Below are positions 35,531-44,494 of a DNA stretch of 64,000 nucleotides, one piece after another. Position numbers and translations under genes: made by a program. The stretch is taken from NCBI GenBank assembly GCA_020853105.1, contig JADYZM010000007.1:55961-119960 (forward strand), read 5' to 3'. The DNA is from Flavobacteriales bacterium (GTDB taxonomy: Bacteria > Bacteroidota > Bacteroidia > Flavobacteriales_E > Vicingaceae). Below the pieces are notes generated by a model. That model was not told where the DNA came from and made no database searches. It was given only the letters and a program-made list of their open reading frames with translations. Each line of letters begins with the position of its first letter. Positions within the stretch are counted from its first letter, which is position 1.

Positions 35531-36592
35531 ATGAGCAAAATCAAACAATGGCAAATGACAGAATTAAAAGCCGATTTCAAATTGGCTGAGATTGATATGC
35601 CATCAATAAAAGAAAATGAAGCAATTGTTAAAGTTGCAGGTTGTGGAGTTTGTCATACAGACCTCAGCTTCTGGCACGACGGTGTTCGTACTAAAAAAGA
35701 AATGCCACTTACCTTGGGACATGAAATTAGTGGAACAGTAGTCGAAGGTCCCGGTCATTTAAAAGGAAAAAATGTAATTATTCCTGCTGTATTACCATGT
35801 GGAGATTGTGAATTGTGCAACAAAGGAAGAAGCAACATGTGTCAAAACCAATTGATGCCCGGAAATGATTTTCATGGTGGTTTCGCTTCACATATTGTTG
35901 TTCCTCACAAATATTTATGTCCTGTTCCTGATTCAGTATTGGGTAAATACAAGTTGGAAGAGCTTTCTGTAATTGCTGATGCCATATCAACCCCCTACCA
36001 AGTGATGAAAAAATCAGAATTAGAAAAAGGCGATTTGGCAATCTGTATTGGCGTTGGTGGCGTTGGTGTCTATGGGGCTTTAATTGCCAAAATTATGGGT
36101 GCAAAAGTATTGGCTATTGATATTAATGACGAAAAATTAGCTCAAGCCAAAAAAAATGGAGTTGATGCTACAATAAACTCTAAAGGATTAGATATTAAAG
36201 AGATAAAAACAAAAGTAAAAGAAATTGCAAAAGAACTAGGTGCTCCAAAATACGGGTGGAAAATTTTTGAATTTTCGGGTACCGCACCAGGTCAGGACTT
36301 AGCATTTAATTTAATAACATTTACATCTACTCTTAGTATAGTTGGTTTTACTATGAATAAACTTGAAGTTAGGCTCAGCAATTTAATGGCTTTTGATGCG
36401 AAACTTATTGGTACTTGGGGTTGTAAACCGGAACTATATTCAGAAGTTGTTGAACTAATTGCTTCAGGTAAATTAGAAATAAAAGACTTTGTTCAAACAT
36501 TTCCTCTCAGCAAAATCAATGAAGTTTTCAAAAACACATTAGAACATAAATACACCAAACGCTCAGTGCTTGTGCCTGATTTTACTAATTAA
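35531..36592 (+). CDS. had: 6-hydroxycyclohex-1-ene-1-carbonyl-CoA dehydrogenase
   Basis: 353-aa medium-chain zinc alcohol dehydrogenase. Catalytic zinc ligands are in GCGVCHTD (C38, C41) and GHE (H64, E65); structural zinc ligands are C90, C93, C96 and C104; NAD binds at GVGGVGVYG (about 174-182). Features such as LSFWHDGVRTKKEMPLTLGHE and NQLMPGNDFHGGFASH match Had of the benzoyl-CoA pathway. It oxidises the 6-hydroxy group to 6-oxocyclohex-1-ene-1-carbonyl-CoA with NAD. The next gene is the unexpected secreted protein, then oah. Confidence 0.92.
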   Translation: MSKIKQWQMTELKADFKLAEIDMPSIKENEAIVKVAGCGVCHTDLSFWHDGVRTKKEMPLTLGHEISGTVVEGPGHLKGKNVIIPAVLPCGDCELCNKGRSNMCQNQLMPGNDFHGGFASHIVVPHKYLCPVPDSVLGKYKLEELSVIADAISTPYQVMKKSELEKGDLAICIGVGGVGVYGALIAKIMGAKVLAIDINDEKLAQAKKNGVDATINSKGLDIKEIKTKVKEIAKELGAPKYGWKIFEFSGTAPGQDLAFNLITFTSTLSIVGFTMNKLEVRLSNLMAFDAKLIGTWGCKPELYSEVVELIASGKLEIKDFVQTFPLSKINEVFKNTLEHKYTKRSVLVPDFTN

Positions 36593-36603
36593 TAATTTAT
36601 TTT

Positions 36604-37569
36604 ATGAAAAAACTACTATCAATTTTTATTCTTCTTCAATTTGGCTTGTTACACAAAAATGCAAATTGTCAAATAATTAACCCCGGTTTTGAAACTTGGT
36701 CAAACGATATGCTTGTTCCATCTGCTATGAATCCTAATACAGGAAATAATACTTATGGTTGGTGGGATTTTAATTTCTTTAACAGCTCTTTTGTTGGAAG
36801 TAGCCCTATTTCTGTAACCCGTTGTACTGACACCGTTCGAACAGGAAGTTATTCAGCAAGAATCGAAACAAAAGTTTACACTCCAACTTCATGGAACATT
36901 TATAAAAGTTGGGGAATACCTTTTATTGGTCATGAGTATAACGATACTTTGGGAATCCTTTTTAATGGAAAAGTTAATCTTACAGACCAAACTTATAAGC
37001 CTGGAATTCCATACAACTTAAAACCATCACAATTTAAGTTTTACTATCAATACCGTCCTTTTGGGAACGATACAGCAGAATGTAGAGTTCTATTGGTAAA
37101 TGGTACTACCCCTGTAGCAGGAGGATCTTTTAAAACGGGGTCGGGAACCGGCAATGCAGGATGGACTGAAGCAACAATCAACCTGACTTACGTTAGTGGT
37201 TCAACTCCCGACACATTATATGTCTTGTTTAGCTCATCTTCATTAGATTATGCAGCAAAAAATTCAAGTGTTTTATGGATTGACGATGTGAGTATGGTAA
37301 TGCCAACAGGCATAAATCAAGCTTTAGATGCTGATGATGAAATAAAAGTATATCCAAACCCATCAATAGGTATATTCAGTGTAAGTCAGTCGTCTTCTGC
37401 TTTGAGAAATATCGAATTCTTTAACGTATTAGGAGAATCTGTTTCAAAACAATCACTATATAACGGAATCAATACGGTTGATTTATCACAGTCTCCAATT
37501 GGAATATATATATACCAAGTAAAGGAGAACAATCAAATAGTTTCAACAGGAAAAATATTCATTAAATAA
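36604..37569 (+). CDS. Secreted T9SS-sorted protein inside the benzoyl-CoA operon
   Basis: 321-aa exported protein. An N-terminal signal peptide (MKKLLSIFILLQFGLLHKNANC, about 1-22) is followed by a beta-rich domain (IINPGFETW ... WIDDVSMV, about 23-235) resembling carbohydrate-binding-like extracellular domains. The C-terminus (about 248-321) is a type A type IX sorting domain: KVYPNPSIGIFSV, LGESVSKQSL, GIYIYQVKENNQIVSTGKIFIK. It lies 11 bp after had and 10 bp before oah on the same strand, so it is almost certainly cotranscribed. A surface protein among cytoplasmic CoA enzymes is odd. A role in substrate capture or attachment to aromatic polymers is a guess. Confidence 0.85.
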   Translation: MKKLLSIFILLQFGLLHKNANCQIINPGFETWSNDMLVPSAMNPNTGNNTYGWWDFNFFNSSFVGSSPISVTRCTDTVRTGSYSARIETKVYTPTSWNIYKSWGIPFIGHEYNDTLGILFNGKVNLTDQTYKPGIPYNLKPSQFKFYYQYRPFGNDTAECRVLLVNGTTPVAGGSFKTGSGTGNAGWTEATINLTYVSGSTPDTLYVLFSSSSLDYAAKNSSVLWIDDVSMVMPTGINQALDADDEIKVYPNPSIGIFSVSQSSSALRNIEFFNVLGESVSKQSLYNGINTVDLSQSPIGIYIYQVKENNQIVSTGKIFIK

Positions 37570-37579
37570 TAAAAAAATT

Positions 37580-38683
37580 ATGAGCAATTTAAAAAATCAC
37601 AACATCGTTGAAGGGTATAACTACACAGACATTTTATTCGAAAAAAGACCATGTTTAAACACAGACGGAAGCCCTGTTAACGGACTTTATAACGCTTGGA
37701 TAATTTTAAACAACCCAAAACAATACAATTCATACACAACTAAAGCCGTTAAAGAAATTATTTTGGCTTTTGGCGAAGCTTCAAACGACAGAAGTGTAGT
37801 TGCTGTAATTTTCACAGGGGTAGAAGACAAAGCATTTTGTACAGGTGGAAACACAAAAGAATACGCAGAATACTACGCCGGTAATCCTCAAGAATATTCT
37901 CAATACATGAGATTGTTCAACGATATGGTTTCAGCGATTTTAAAATGTGAAAAACCGGTAATTTCAAGAGTTAACGGAATGCGAATTGGTGGTGGTCAAG
38001 AAATCGGTATGGCTTGTGATTTCACTGTTTCTTCTGACTTGGCAAGATTTGGGCAAGCAGGTCCAAAACACGGTAGTGCAGCTATTGGTGGTGCTACTGA
38101 TTTTTTACACCTATATGTTGGTGTTGAAAGAGCAATGGCTTCATTAACTCTTTGTGAGCCGTGGACAGCACATCAGGCATTAAATCTAGGATTAATCACA
38201 GAAATTGCTCCAGTGTTGAAAATAGACGGAAAATTTATACCAAACCCACTTGTAAACATTAGCAAATATGCCGATGAATACGGTAGAGTAATTTTTGGAG
38301 CGATGAAAACAGGTGAAGAATTAGCTCAAGGAAAAGAAATTATGGCTAAAGCGGAAGTAGATTTATCTAAATTAGATGAAGTAGTAAACAAATTTGTTGC
38401 AAAACTATTACACACATTCCCTAATTGCCTGCACAAAACACTTACAGAAGTTCGTAAAAAGAAATTAGAACACTGGGACATGAATAAAGAGAGCAGTAGA
38501 GAGTGGTTGGCGTTAAATATGATGACTGAAGCAAAAGCCGGATTTAGAGCATTTAATTTCGGCCCTAAAAATGATAGAGAAGTTGATTTTGTTAAGCTTC
38601 GTCAATTATTGGCTGAAGGAAAAGAATGGAACGACGAAATGCACAAAGCAATTTCTCCACAGTTTAAACCTGAAAATGCTTAA
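37580..38683 (+). CDS. oah: 6-oxocyclohex-1-ene-1-carbonyl-CoA hydrolase
   Basis: 367-aa crotonase-family ring hydrolase (Oah/BamA). Very characteristic stretches are CTGGNTKEYAEYYAGNPQEY, RVNGMRIGGGQEIGMACDF and FGQAGPKHGSAAIGGATDFL. It adds two waters to 6-oxocyclohex-1-ene-1-carbonyl-CoA and opens the ring to 3-hydroxypimelyl-CoA. The gene is widely used as a marker of anaerobic benzoyl-CoA breakdown. Length is close to the Thauera enzyme. Confidence 0.95.
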   Translation: MSNLKNHNIVEGYNYTDILFEKRPCLNTDGSPVNGLYNAWIILNNPKQYNSYTTKAVKEIILAFGEASNDRSVVAVIFTGVEDKAFCTGGNTKEYAEYYAGNPQEYSQYMRLFNDMVSAILKCEKPVISRVNGMRIGGGQEIGMACDFTVSSDLARFGQAGPKHGSAAIGGATDFLHLYVGVERAMASLTLCEPWTAHQALNLGLITEIAPVLKIDGKFIPNPLVNISKYADEYGRVIFGAMKTGEELAQGKEIMAKAEVDLSKLDEVVNKFVAKLLHTFPNCLHKTLTEVRKKKLEHWDMNKESSREWLALNMMTEAKAGFRAFNFGPKNDREVDFVKLRQLLAEGKEWNDEMHKAISPQFKPENA

Positions 38684-38688
38684 TTCTT

Positions 38689-39462
38689 ATGGAAAAAATT
38701 AAACTCAGCTATTCTCATAACAACACTGTTGCTAACATTTTACTAGATGATGGCAAAGGAAATGTGCTGGACAACATCATGATGCTTGAAATCTTAGATT
38801 GTTTTAACCGGTTTAAAGAAAACAAAGAACTAAAGCTGATTACCTTTCAAGGAGAAGGAAAACATTTTTCTTTTGGTGCTAGCGTTGAGGAACATACCAA
38901 AGAGTTAGCAGAAACCATGATTAAAACTTTTCACAAGCTGTTTTTTGGTATAATTGAACTTCGTATTCCCACGATGGCAAAAATTTCCGGACAATGTTTG
39001 GGTGGTGGAATGGAATTAGCCATCATGTGTAATCTTTTATTTGCTGATAAAACAGCAAAAATGGGACAACCTGAAATCATATTAGGAGTATTTCCACCTC
39101 CAGCCTCCGTTATTTTACCCGAAAAAATTGGATTAGCACGAGCTGAGGAGCTGTTAATTTCCGGACGAGCAATGAATGCTGATGAAGCTTATAAAACAGG
39201 CTTAATAAACTTCGTCTTTGAAGATAAAGATACTCTCAACGCTGGGGCTAATGAGTGGATAGAAAAAAATATTGTCCCAAAAAGTGCTTCATCATTGCGA
39301 TTTGCAGTAAACGCATCGAGAATTAAATTTAATCATATTTTGAATAATTTCTTACCTCAGCTTGAACACATCTATGTTAAACAACTTATGGAAACCCATG
39401 ATGCCAATGAAGGAATAAGTGCATTTCTAGAAAAACGCCAACCTTCTTGGAAGAATTGTTAA
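38689..39462 (+). CDS. dch: Cyclohexa-1,5-diene-1-carbonyl-CoA hydratase
   Basis: 257-aa crotonase-family hydratase. HFSFGASVEEHTKELAETMI and SGQCLGGGMELAIMCNLLFAD, then MGQPEIILGVFPPPASVILPEKIG, match Dch (BamR). It adds water to the cyclic diene made by BcrCBAD, giving 6-hydroxycyclohex-1-ene-1-carbonyl-CoA for Had. It starts 5 bp after oah. A general enoyl-CoA hydratase is less likely given the FGASVEEH signature and context. Confidence 0.9.
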   Translation: MEKIKLSYSHNNTVANILLDDGKGNVLDNIMMLEILDCFNRFKENKELKLITFQGEGKHFSFGASVEEHTKELAETMIKTFHKLFFGIIELRIPTMAKISGQCLGGGMELAIMCNLLFADKTAKMGQPEIILGVFPPPASVILPEKIGLARAEELLISGRAMNADEAYKTGLINFVFEDKDTLNAGANEWIEKNIVPKSASSLRFAVNASRIKFNHILNNFLPQLEHIYVKQLMETHDANEGISAFLEKRQPSWKNC

Positions 39463-39495
39463 TTCAAAATAAATAAGCTAATAAAATAAATAGAA

Positions 39496-41499
39496 ATGAA
39501 AAAAATAAAAACTGTAGGCGTAGTAGGAGCTGGAACCATGGGTGCCGCAATTGCTCAAAAGTTTGCTCAAGAAGGTTTCACGGTATATTTGAATGACCGA
39601 GAACAACAATACATTGACAAAGGAATTAACGGAATTCGCTCTATTCTTGAAGAAGGTGTTGAACGAAAACTATTTACCCAAGAAAAAGTAGAAGGAATAT
39701 TAAAAAACATAAAAGGCACAGTAAACCAAAAAGAATTAGCAGTTTGCGATTTAATTGTTGAAGCAATTTTTGAAGACTTTACAGTAAAATGTAATTTGTT
39801 CAAAGCCCTTGACACAATTGTTCCTAAAGATACTATTTTAGCGACAAATACATCTTCATTTTCTGTTTCAGAAATGGCAACTTCTGTTTCCAATCCAGAG
39901 CGATTCATCGGATTGCATTACTTTTACCATGCCGCAAAAAACAGGCTGGTAGAAATCATTCCCGGTGAAAAAACATCAGAAGAAACCACCAGAGCCGTTT
40001 ATGAATTTTCAGTTTTGTCAGGCAAAGACCCTATTTTTACTGCCGATGCATACGGATTTGCTGTTAACCGTTTCTTTGTTCCTTGGTTAAATGAATCATG
40101 TAAAATGCTTGATGAAGGTGTTGGAACAATTGCCGAAATTGATACCATTTGTATGAAAACCTTTGGAATTGGAATGGGTCCCTTTGCCTTAATGAATGCA
40201 ACCGGGGTTCCAATTGCACTTCATGCACAAAAAACTTTAGAACATTTTGGAAACTCCTATTCTGTTTCGAAGAAATTAGAAAACCAAGTAGCAAGCAAAC
40301 AAAATTGGGATTTAACAGGTACAGGAGAGGTTACAATTTCTCCTGAAAAAGAAAAAGCTGTGAACGACCGTATATTAGGCTGCACTCTATTTGTATGCTC
40401 TCAACTGTTAGCAGAAAAAGTATGCACAGCAGTTGATTTAAACCGAGGAGCAAAAATTGGTTTGAGATGGCGATTTGGCCCTATAGATTTGATGAATAAA
40501 TACGGAGAAAGTGAAGTACGTAGAATGGTTGGAGAATATGCAAAGTTGTACAACGAGCAACAACCTTCTGGAATGGAATCCAAAAATTGGAAAATGGAAT
40601 ACGTTACACTTCAAGTCAATAAAGATGTAGCCACTATTACCATGTCTCGACCCGAAGATATGAATGCTTTGAATGAAGAGGTGATGGGGCAGCTGGATGC
40701 TAAATTTTCTCAAGCAGATGACATGAATCAGGTGAATACAATTATTCTTACCGGTTCTGGGAAAGCGTTCGTGGCCGGAGCCGATATCAAGTTTTTTGTT
40801 AAAAATATGAAAGCTTCTTCTATCAATAACATTGTAACTTTTACCAAATATGGACAAGAAGTTCTTGAAAAGATAGACAAATCATCAAAAAAAGTTGTTG
40901 GTATCTTAAATGGAATGGCTCTTGGCGGAGGAATGGAATTAGCTTTGTGTTGTGATGTTTTATTGGCTGTTCCAAAAACAAAAATTGCTTTTCCTGAAAC
41001 AGGAATTGGTATTTATCCGGGATTGGGAGGGACCCAACGTACAGCCCTTAGAATTGGCAAAGGATTGGCTAAATATTTAGTATTAACAGGTCAAATGCTT
41101 GACGCAAAAACAGCAAAAGAAATCGGGTTGATTGATGAGGTAATTCAACCTCAAGATATTTTTGATTATATATCAGCAAGCAAATCAACTCCTGATAAAA
41201 ATATCCAACAACTCAATGCCAATTGGAAAGCCATCTCTGATTTTTACTCAAAAAACAACTATAAATCCATAATTGATGGAAATTATCAATCAGAAGCCAT
41301 TGAAAAGGAATTTATTGATAAAATGGCTAAAACCATGAGCTTCAAAGCGCCTATTGCTATGAAATTTGCAGATGAATTGATTGAAGCTGCTAAAGGACCT
41401 GCTTCTGAATTAGAAAAACTTGTTGATATTTTTTCAACCAAAGATGCCATGCTTGGGTTAACCAGTATTGGTAAAAAAGTAGAATATAAAGGAGAATAA
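39496..41499 (+). CDS. 3-hydroxyacyl-CoA dehydrogenase / enoyl-CoA hydratase fusion
   Basis: 667-aa bifunctional beta-oxidation enzyme. The dehydrogenase comes first: GVVGAGTMGAAIAQKFA (NAD site, about 8-24), TNTSSFSVSEMA, GLHYFYHA (catalytic His), then the C-terminal helical domain. The hydratase follows (about 372-665): ITMSRPEDMNALN, GKAFVAGADIKFF, NGMALGGGMELALCCDV and FPETGIGIYPGLGGTQR, whose E and G residues fit an active hydratase. FadB/FadJ have the opposite domain order; this order is known from archaeal-type fusions. It should convert 3-hydroxypimelyl-CoA to 3-oxopimelyl-CoA and could also hydrate glutaconyl- or crotonyl-CoA. Confidence 0.9.
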   Translation: MKKIKTVGVVGAGTMGAAIAQKFAQEGFTVYLNDREQQYIDKGINGIRSILEEGVERKLFTQEKVEGILKNIKGTVNQKELAVCDLIVEAIFEDFTVKCNLFKALDTIVPKDTILATNTSSFSVSEMATSVSNPERFIGLHYFYHAAKNRLVEIIPGEKTSEETTRAVYEFSVLSGKDPIFTADAYGFAVNRFFVPWLNESCKMLDEGVGTIAEIDTICMKTFGIGMGPFALMNATGVPIALHAQKTLEHFGNSYSVSKKLENQVASKQNWDLTGTGEVTISPEKEKAVNDRILGCTLFVCSQLLAEKVCTAVDLNRGAKIGLRWRFGPIDLMNKYGESEVRRMVGEYAKLYNEQQPSGMESKNWKMEYVTLQVNKDVATITMSRPEDMNALNEEVMGQLDAKFSQADDMNQVNTIILTGSGKAFVAGADIKFFVKNMKASSINNIVTFTKYGQEVLEKIDKSSKKVVGILNGMALGGGMELALCCDVLLAVPKTKIAFPETGIGIYPGLGGTQRTALRIGKGLAKYLVLTGQMLDAKTAKEIGLIDEVIQPQDIFDYISASKSTPDKNIQQLNANWKAISDFYSKNNYKSIIDGNYQSEAIEKEFIDKMAKTMSFKAPIAMKFADELIEAAKGPASELEKLVDIFSTKDAMLGLTSIGKKVEYKGE

Positions 41500-41501
41500 T
41501 A

Positions 41502-43343
41502 ATGGATAAATCAAAAACGATACTAGACAGTGTAGTTATTAAATTTGCAGGTGATTCCGGAGATGGAATGCAACTTGCAGGAACACTTTTTACCGATACA
41601 ACAGCAGTTTTAGGTAACGCAATTGCAACCTTTCCCGATTTTCCATCAGAAATAAGAGCTCCTCAAGGAACAGTTGCAGGAGTTTCAGGGTTTCAAATCC
41701 ATTTTGGAAGTTCTGGTGTTCACAGTCCCGGAGATGCTCCGGATGTGTTAGTAGCAATGAATCCTGCCGCACTTAAAGCCAATTTACACAATCTTAAGCC
41801 GGCATGTATTATTTTAGTTGACATCGACTCTTTTGGTAAAAAAGATATAGAAAAAGCAGGTTTTACAGACAACCCATTAACCGACAATACACTTTCTGAC
41901 TATAAAGTTATAGAAGGACCAATAACATCACTCACCAAAGCTGCTTTAGCAGATTTAGGACTAGACAACAAAAGTGCCGACCGATGCAAAAACATGTTTA
42001 CCTTAGGTATGGTTTTCTGGTTATTTAGCGAACCATTAGAACAAACCATACAATTTTTTGAACAAAAATTTAAGAAAAACCCAGTAATTGGTCAGGCAAA
42101 TATTTTGGCTTTAAAGTCAGGCTACAATTATGCTCTTACCATTGAAGCTGTTAAAACTTCTTTTACCATATTACCTGCAAAAAAAGCATCAGGAACATAT
42201 AGAAACATAACCGGAAATCAAGCAACAGCATGGGGTTTTATGGCAGCAGCAAAAAAAGCCGGTAAACCTTTGTTTTTAGGCTCTTATCCTATCACTCCGG
42301 CGACAGATATAATGCATGAGCTAACAAAACACAAATGGGCTGGAGCAAAAGTTTTTCAGGCTGAAGATGAAATTGCAGGAATCTGTTCAGCAATTGGAGC
42401 TGCCTTTGCAGGAAATATTGCAATAACAACAACTTCAGGGCCCGGTATGGCTTTAAAGACAGAAGCAATTGGTTTAGCAATAATGACCGAATTACCCATC
42501 GTAATTGTAAATGTTCAACGTGGCGGACCAAGTACAGGTTTACCAACAAAAACTGAACAAAGTGATTTGATGCAGGCTGTTTGGGGTAGAAATGGCGAAA
42601 GCCCTATTGTAGTTATTTCTGCAAGTACTCCAGCCGATTGTTTTGATTGGGCATTTGAAGCAACAAGAATTGCATTAGAACACATGACTCCTGTTATTTT
42701 ATTAACAGAAAGCTATCTAGGTAACGGAGCAGAACCATGGAAAATTAAAACACTTAGCGACTTGCCACAAATAAAACCACTGACTCTCGATGCGTTTGAT
42801 GCAGATTGGAAACCATACAAACGAGATGAAGCTAAATTAGCCAGAAAATGGGTAGCACCAGGAATAGAAGGCTTACAACACCGAATTGGCGGACTTGAAA
42901 AAGATGCACAAACCGGAAACGTTTCTCACAATCCACAAAATCATGGTGTGATGGTTGATATACGGAAAGAAAAAGTAGCTCGTGTAGCTAATTTTATTCC
43001 TGACCAAAAATACAAAGGCAAAGACGCTAAAAAATTATTGGTTGTTGGATGGGGAGGTCAGTTTGGGATATTGTTTGGTGCGGTAAACGACTTGCAAAAA
43101 GAAGGAAAATACATTGCCTTCACCCATTTCAATTACATCAATCCACTACCCAAAAATACGGCTGAAATATTCGCAAAATTTGATAAAATACTGGTTTGTG
43201 AACTCAACTCAGGTCAATTTGCAAATTACCTCAGAGCCACATTACCACAGTTCAAATACGAACAATTTAATAAAGTACAGGGATTACCTTTTAAAATCTC
43301 TGAATTAAAAAATAAGTTTAACGAATTATTGGAGGAAAAGTAA
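41502..43343 (+). CDS. korA: 2-oxoacid:ferredoxin oxidoreductase alpha subunit (gamma-alpha fusion)
   Basis: 613-aa KorA. Residues about 10-190 are the gamma domain (VIKFAGDSGDGMQLAGTLFTD, FPSEIRAPQGTVAGVSGFQIH). The pyrimidine-binding alpha domain follows (LFLGSYPITPATDIMHEL, FQAEDEIAGICSAIGAAFAG, TTTSGPGMALKTEAIGLA, VNVQRGGPSTGLPTKTEQSDL). With KorB it oxidises 2-oxoglutarate and reduces ferredoxin. The aromatics cluster of Thauera also carries korAB, where it supplies the reduced ferredoxin needed by benzoyl-CoA reductase. Only 2 bp separate it from the preceding gene. Confidence 0.92.
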   Translation: MDKSKTILDSVVIKFAGDSGDGMQLAGTLFTDTTAVLGNAIATFPDFPSEIRAPQGTVAGVSGFQIHFGSSGVHSPGDAPDVLVAMNPAALKANLHNLKPACIILVDIDSFGKKDIEKAGFTDNPLTDNTLSDYKVIEGPITSLTKAALADLGLDNKSADRCKNMFTLGMVFWLFSEPLEQTIQFFEQKFKKNPVIGQANILALKSGYNYALTIEAVKTSFTILPAKKASGTYRNITGNQATAWGFMAAAKKAGKPLFLGSYPITPATDIMHELTKHKWAGAKVFQAEDEIAGICSAIGAAFAGNIAITTTSGPGMALKTEAIGLAIMTELPIVIVNVQRGGPSTGLPTKTEQSDLMQAVWGRNGESPIVVISASTPADCFDWAFEATRIALEHMTPVILLTESYLGNGAEPWKIKTLSDLPQIKPLTLDAFDADWKPYKRDEAKLARKWVAPGIEGLQHRIGGLEKDAQTGNVSHNPQNHGVMVDIRKEKVARVANFIPDQKYKGKDAKKLLVVGWGGQFGILFGAVNDLQKEGKYIAFTHFNYINPLPKNTAEIFAKFDKILVCELNSGQFANYLRATLPQFKYEQFNKVQGLPFKISELKNKFNELLEEK

Positions 43344-43345
43344 AA

Positions 43346-44374
43346 ATGGAAGCAGCAGCAACACAATGTTTGTTCAAACCAAAAGATTATGCCAGCGACC
43401 AAGAAGTTAAATGGTGTCCGGGTTGTGGCGATTATGCAATTATCAATGCCGTTCAAAAGGCATTTTCTGAATTAAACCTTAAAAAAGAAAAGGTAGCAAT
43501 CATATCCGGAATTGGCTGTTCATCACGTTTCCCATATTATATGGATACGTATGGTTTTCACACTATACACGGCAGACCAGCAGCAGTTGCGACAGGCGTT
43601 AAATTGGCAAATCCAGAACTCAGTGTTTGGATGATTTCCGGAGATGGTGATTCTTTAGCAATTGGCGGTAATCATTTTATTCATGCAGTTAGAAGAAACA
43701 TCAACATCAACCTGATTTTGTTTAACAATGAAATTTACGGACTAACCAAAGGACAATATTCTCCAACTTCTGAAAGAGGAAAAATTACTAAATCTTCACC
43801 TTTCGGAACTGTAGAAAGCCCGTTCAGCGTTGGCGAACTGGTACTAGGGGCTCAAGGACAGTTTTACGCAAGAGTACCCGACACAGACGTGAAATTGATG
43901 ACTCAGGTGATTATTGAAGCTGAAAAACATCAAGGATTGTCTTTGGTTGAGGTACTTCAAAACTGTGTTATCTTTAACGATAAAACTCATGCTGAAATAA
44001 CAAACAAAGAAAATAAAGCAAACAATCAACTCATTTTAGAACATGGAAAACCTATGTTGTTCGGAGAAAACAACAACAAAGGAATTCGCCTGAATGGACT
44101 AGAGCTCGAGGTGGTTACCATTGGTGAAAATGGAATTACTGAATCGGATATTTTGGTTCATGATGCTACCACAAAATCAAATGTACTTCACAACATGTTG
44201 ATTCAAATGAAACTTCCGGAATTTCCAATCGCAATGGGCGTTATTAGAAATACTGAAGCTTCGGTTTTTGACAAAGAATTCACAGCTCAAATCACAAACC
44301 AACAAGAAACATCAAAGTTAAAATCACTCGATGATTTGTTTTTAAGTGGTAACACTTTTACCATAAAAGACTAA
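43346..44374 (+). CDS. korB: 2-oxoacid:ferredoxin oxidoreductase beta subunit
   Basis: 342-aa thiamine-diphosphate-binding beta subunit. WCPGCGDYAIINA and GIGCSSRFPYYMDTYGFHTIHGR carry [4Fe-4S] and ThDP contacts, and GDGDSLAIGGNHFIHAVRRN is the ThDP/Mg motif. No separate ferredoxin-like delta subunit is encoded nearby, as is usual for two-subunit KorAB. It is the last gene of the operon and is followed 22 bp later by a strong terminator. Confidence 0.93.
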   Translation: MEAAATQCLFKPKDYASDQEVKWCPGCGDYAIINAVQKAFSELNLKKEKVAIISGIGCSSRFPYYMDTYGFHTIHGRPAAVATGVKLANPELSVWMISGDGDSLAIGGNHFIHAVRRNININLILFNNEIYGLTKGQYSPTSERGKITKSSPFGTVESPFSVGELVLGAQGQFYARVPDTDVKLMTQVIIEAEKHQGLSLVEVLQNCVIFNDKTHAEITNKENKANNQLILEHGKPMLFGENNNKGIRLNGLELEVVTIGENGITESDILVHDATTKSNVLHNMLIQMKLPEFPIAMGVIRNTEASVFDKEFTAQITNQQETSKLKSLDDLFLSGNTFTIKD

Positions 44375-44396
44375 TCAAATATTGTTCACAAATGTT

Positions 44397-44427
44397 AAAG
44401 CCGATAAGTGTGTTCTTATCGGCTTTT
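44397..44427 (+). terminator. Rho-independent terminator of the benzoyl-CoA operon
   Basis: AAAGCCGATAAG (44397-44408) and CTTATCGGCTTT (44415-44426) form a perfect 12-bp stem with a 6-nt loop (TGTGTT), ending in a short T-run. It is the clearest terminator in the window. No gene-sized gap or comparable terminator interrupts the 20 kb upstream of it. Confidence 0.9.
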
Positions 44428-44467
44428 GCGTATTAAAAAAATTTATACTCCGTAATAAAAAATAGTT

Positions 44468-44475
44468 TATATTTG
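44468..44475 (+). promoter_or_regulatory. -7 box (TATATTTG) for the sensor kinase gene
   Basis: Exact TAnnTTTG match 19 bp before the TTG start of the kinase gene and just after the operon terminator. It suggests the kinase starts its own transcription unit. No clear -33 box. Confidence 0.4.
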
Positions 44476-44494
44476 GTAGTATAAATATAATGTT

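Noticed and set aside
19567..41800. Many long open frames antisense to the aromatic genes
   Set aside because: They lack domains and lie opposite well-supported genes; they are by-products of AT-rich codon use on the real strand.
44375..44494. Sensor kinase as part of the benzoyl-CoA operon
   Set aside because: A strong terminator and a separate -7 box lie between korB and the kinase gene, so cotranscription is unlikely.
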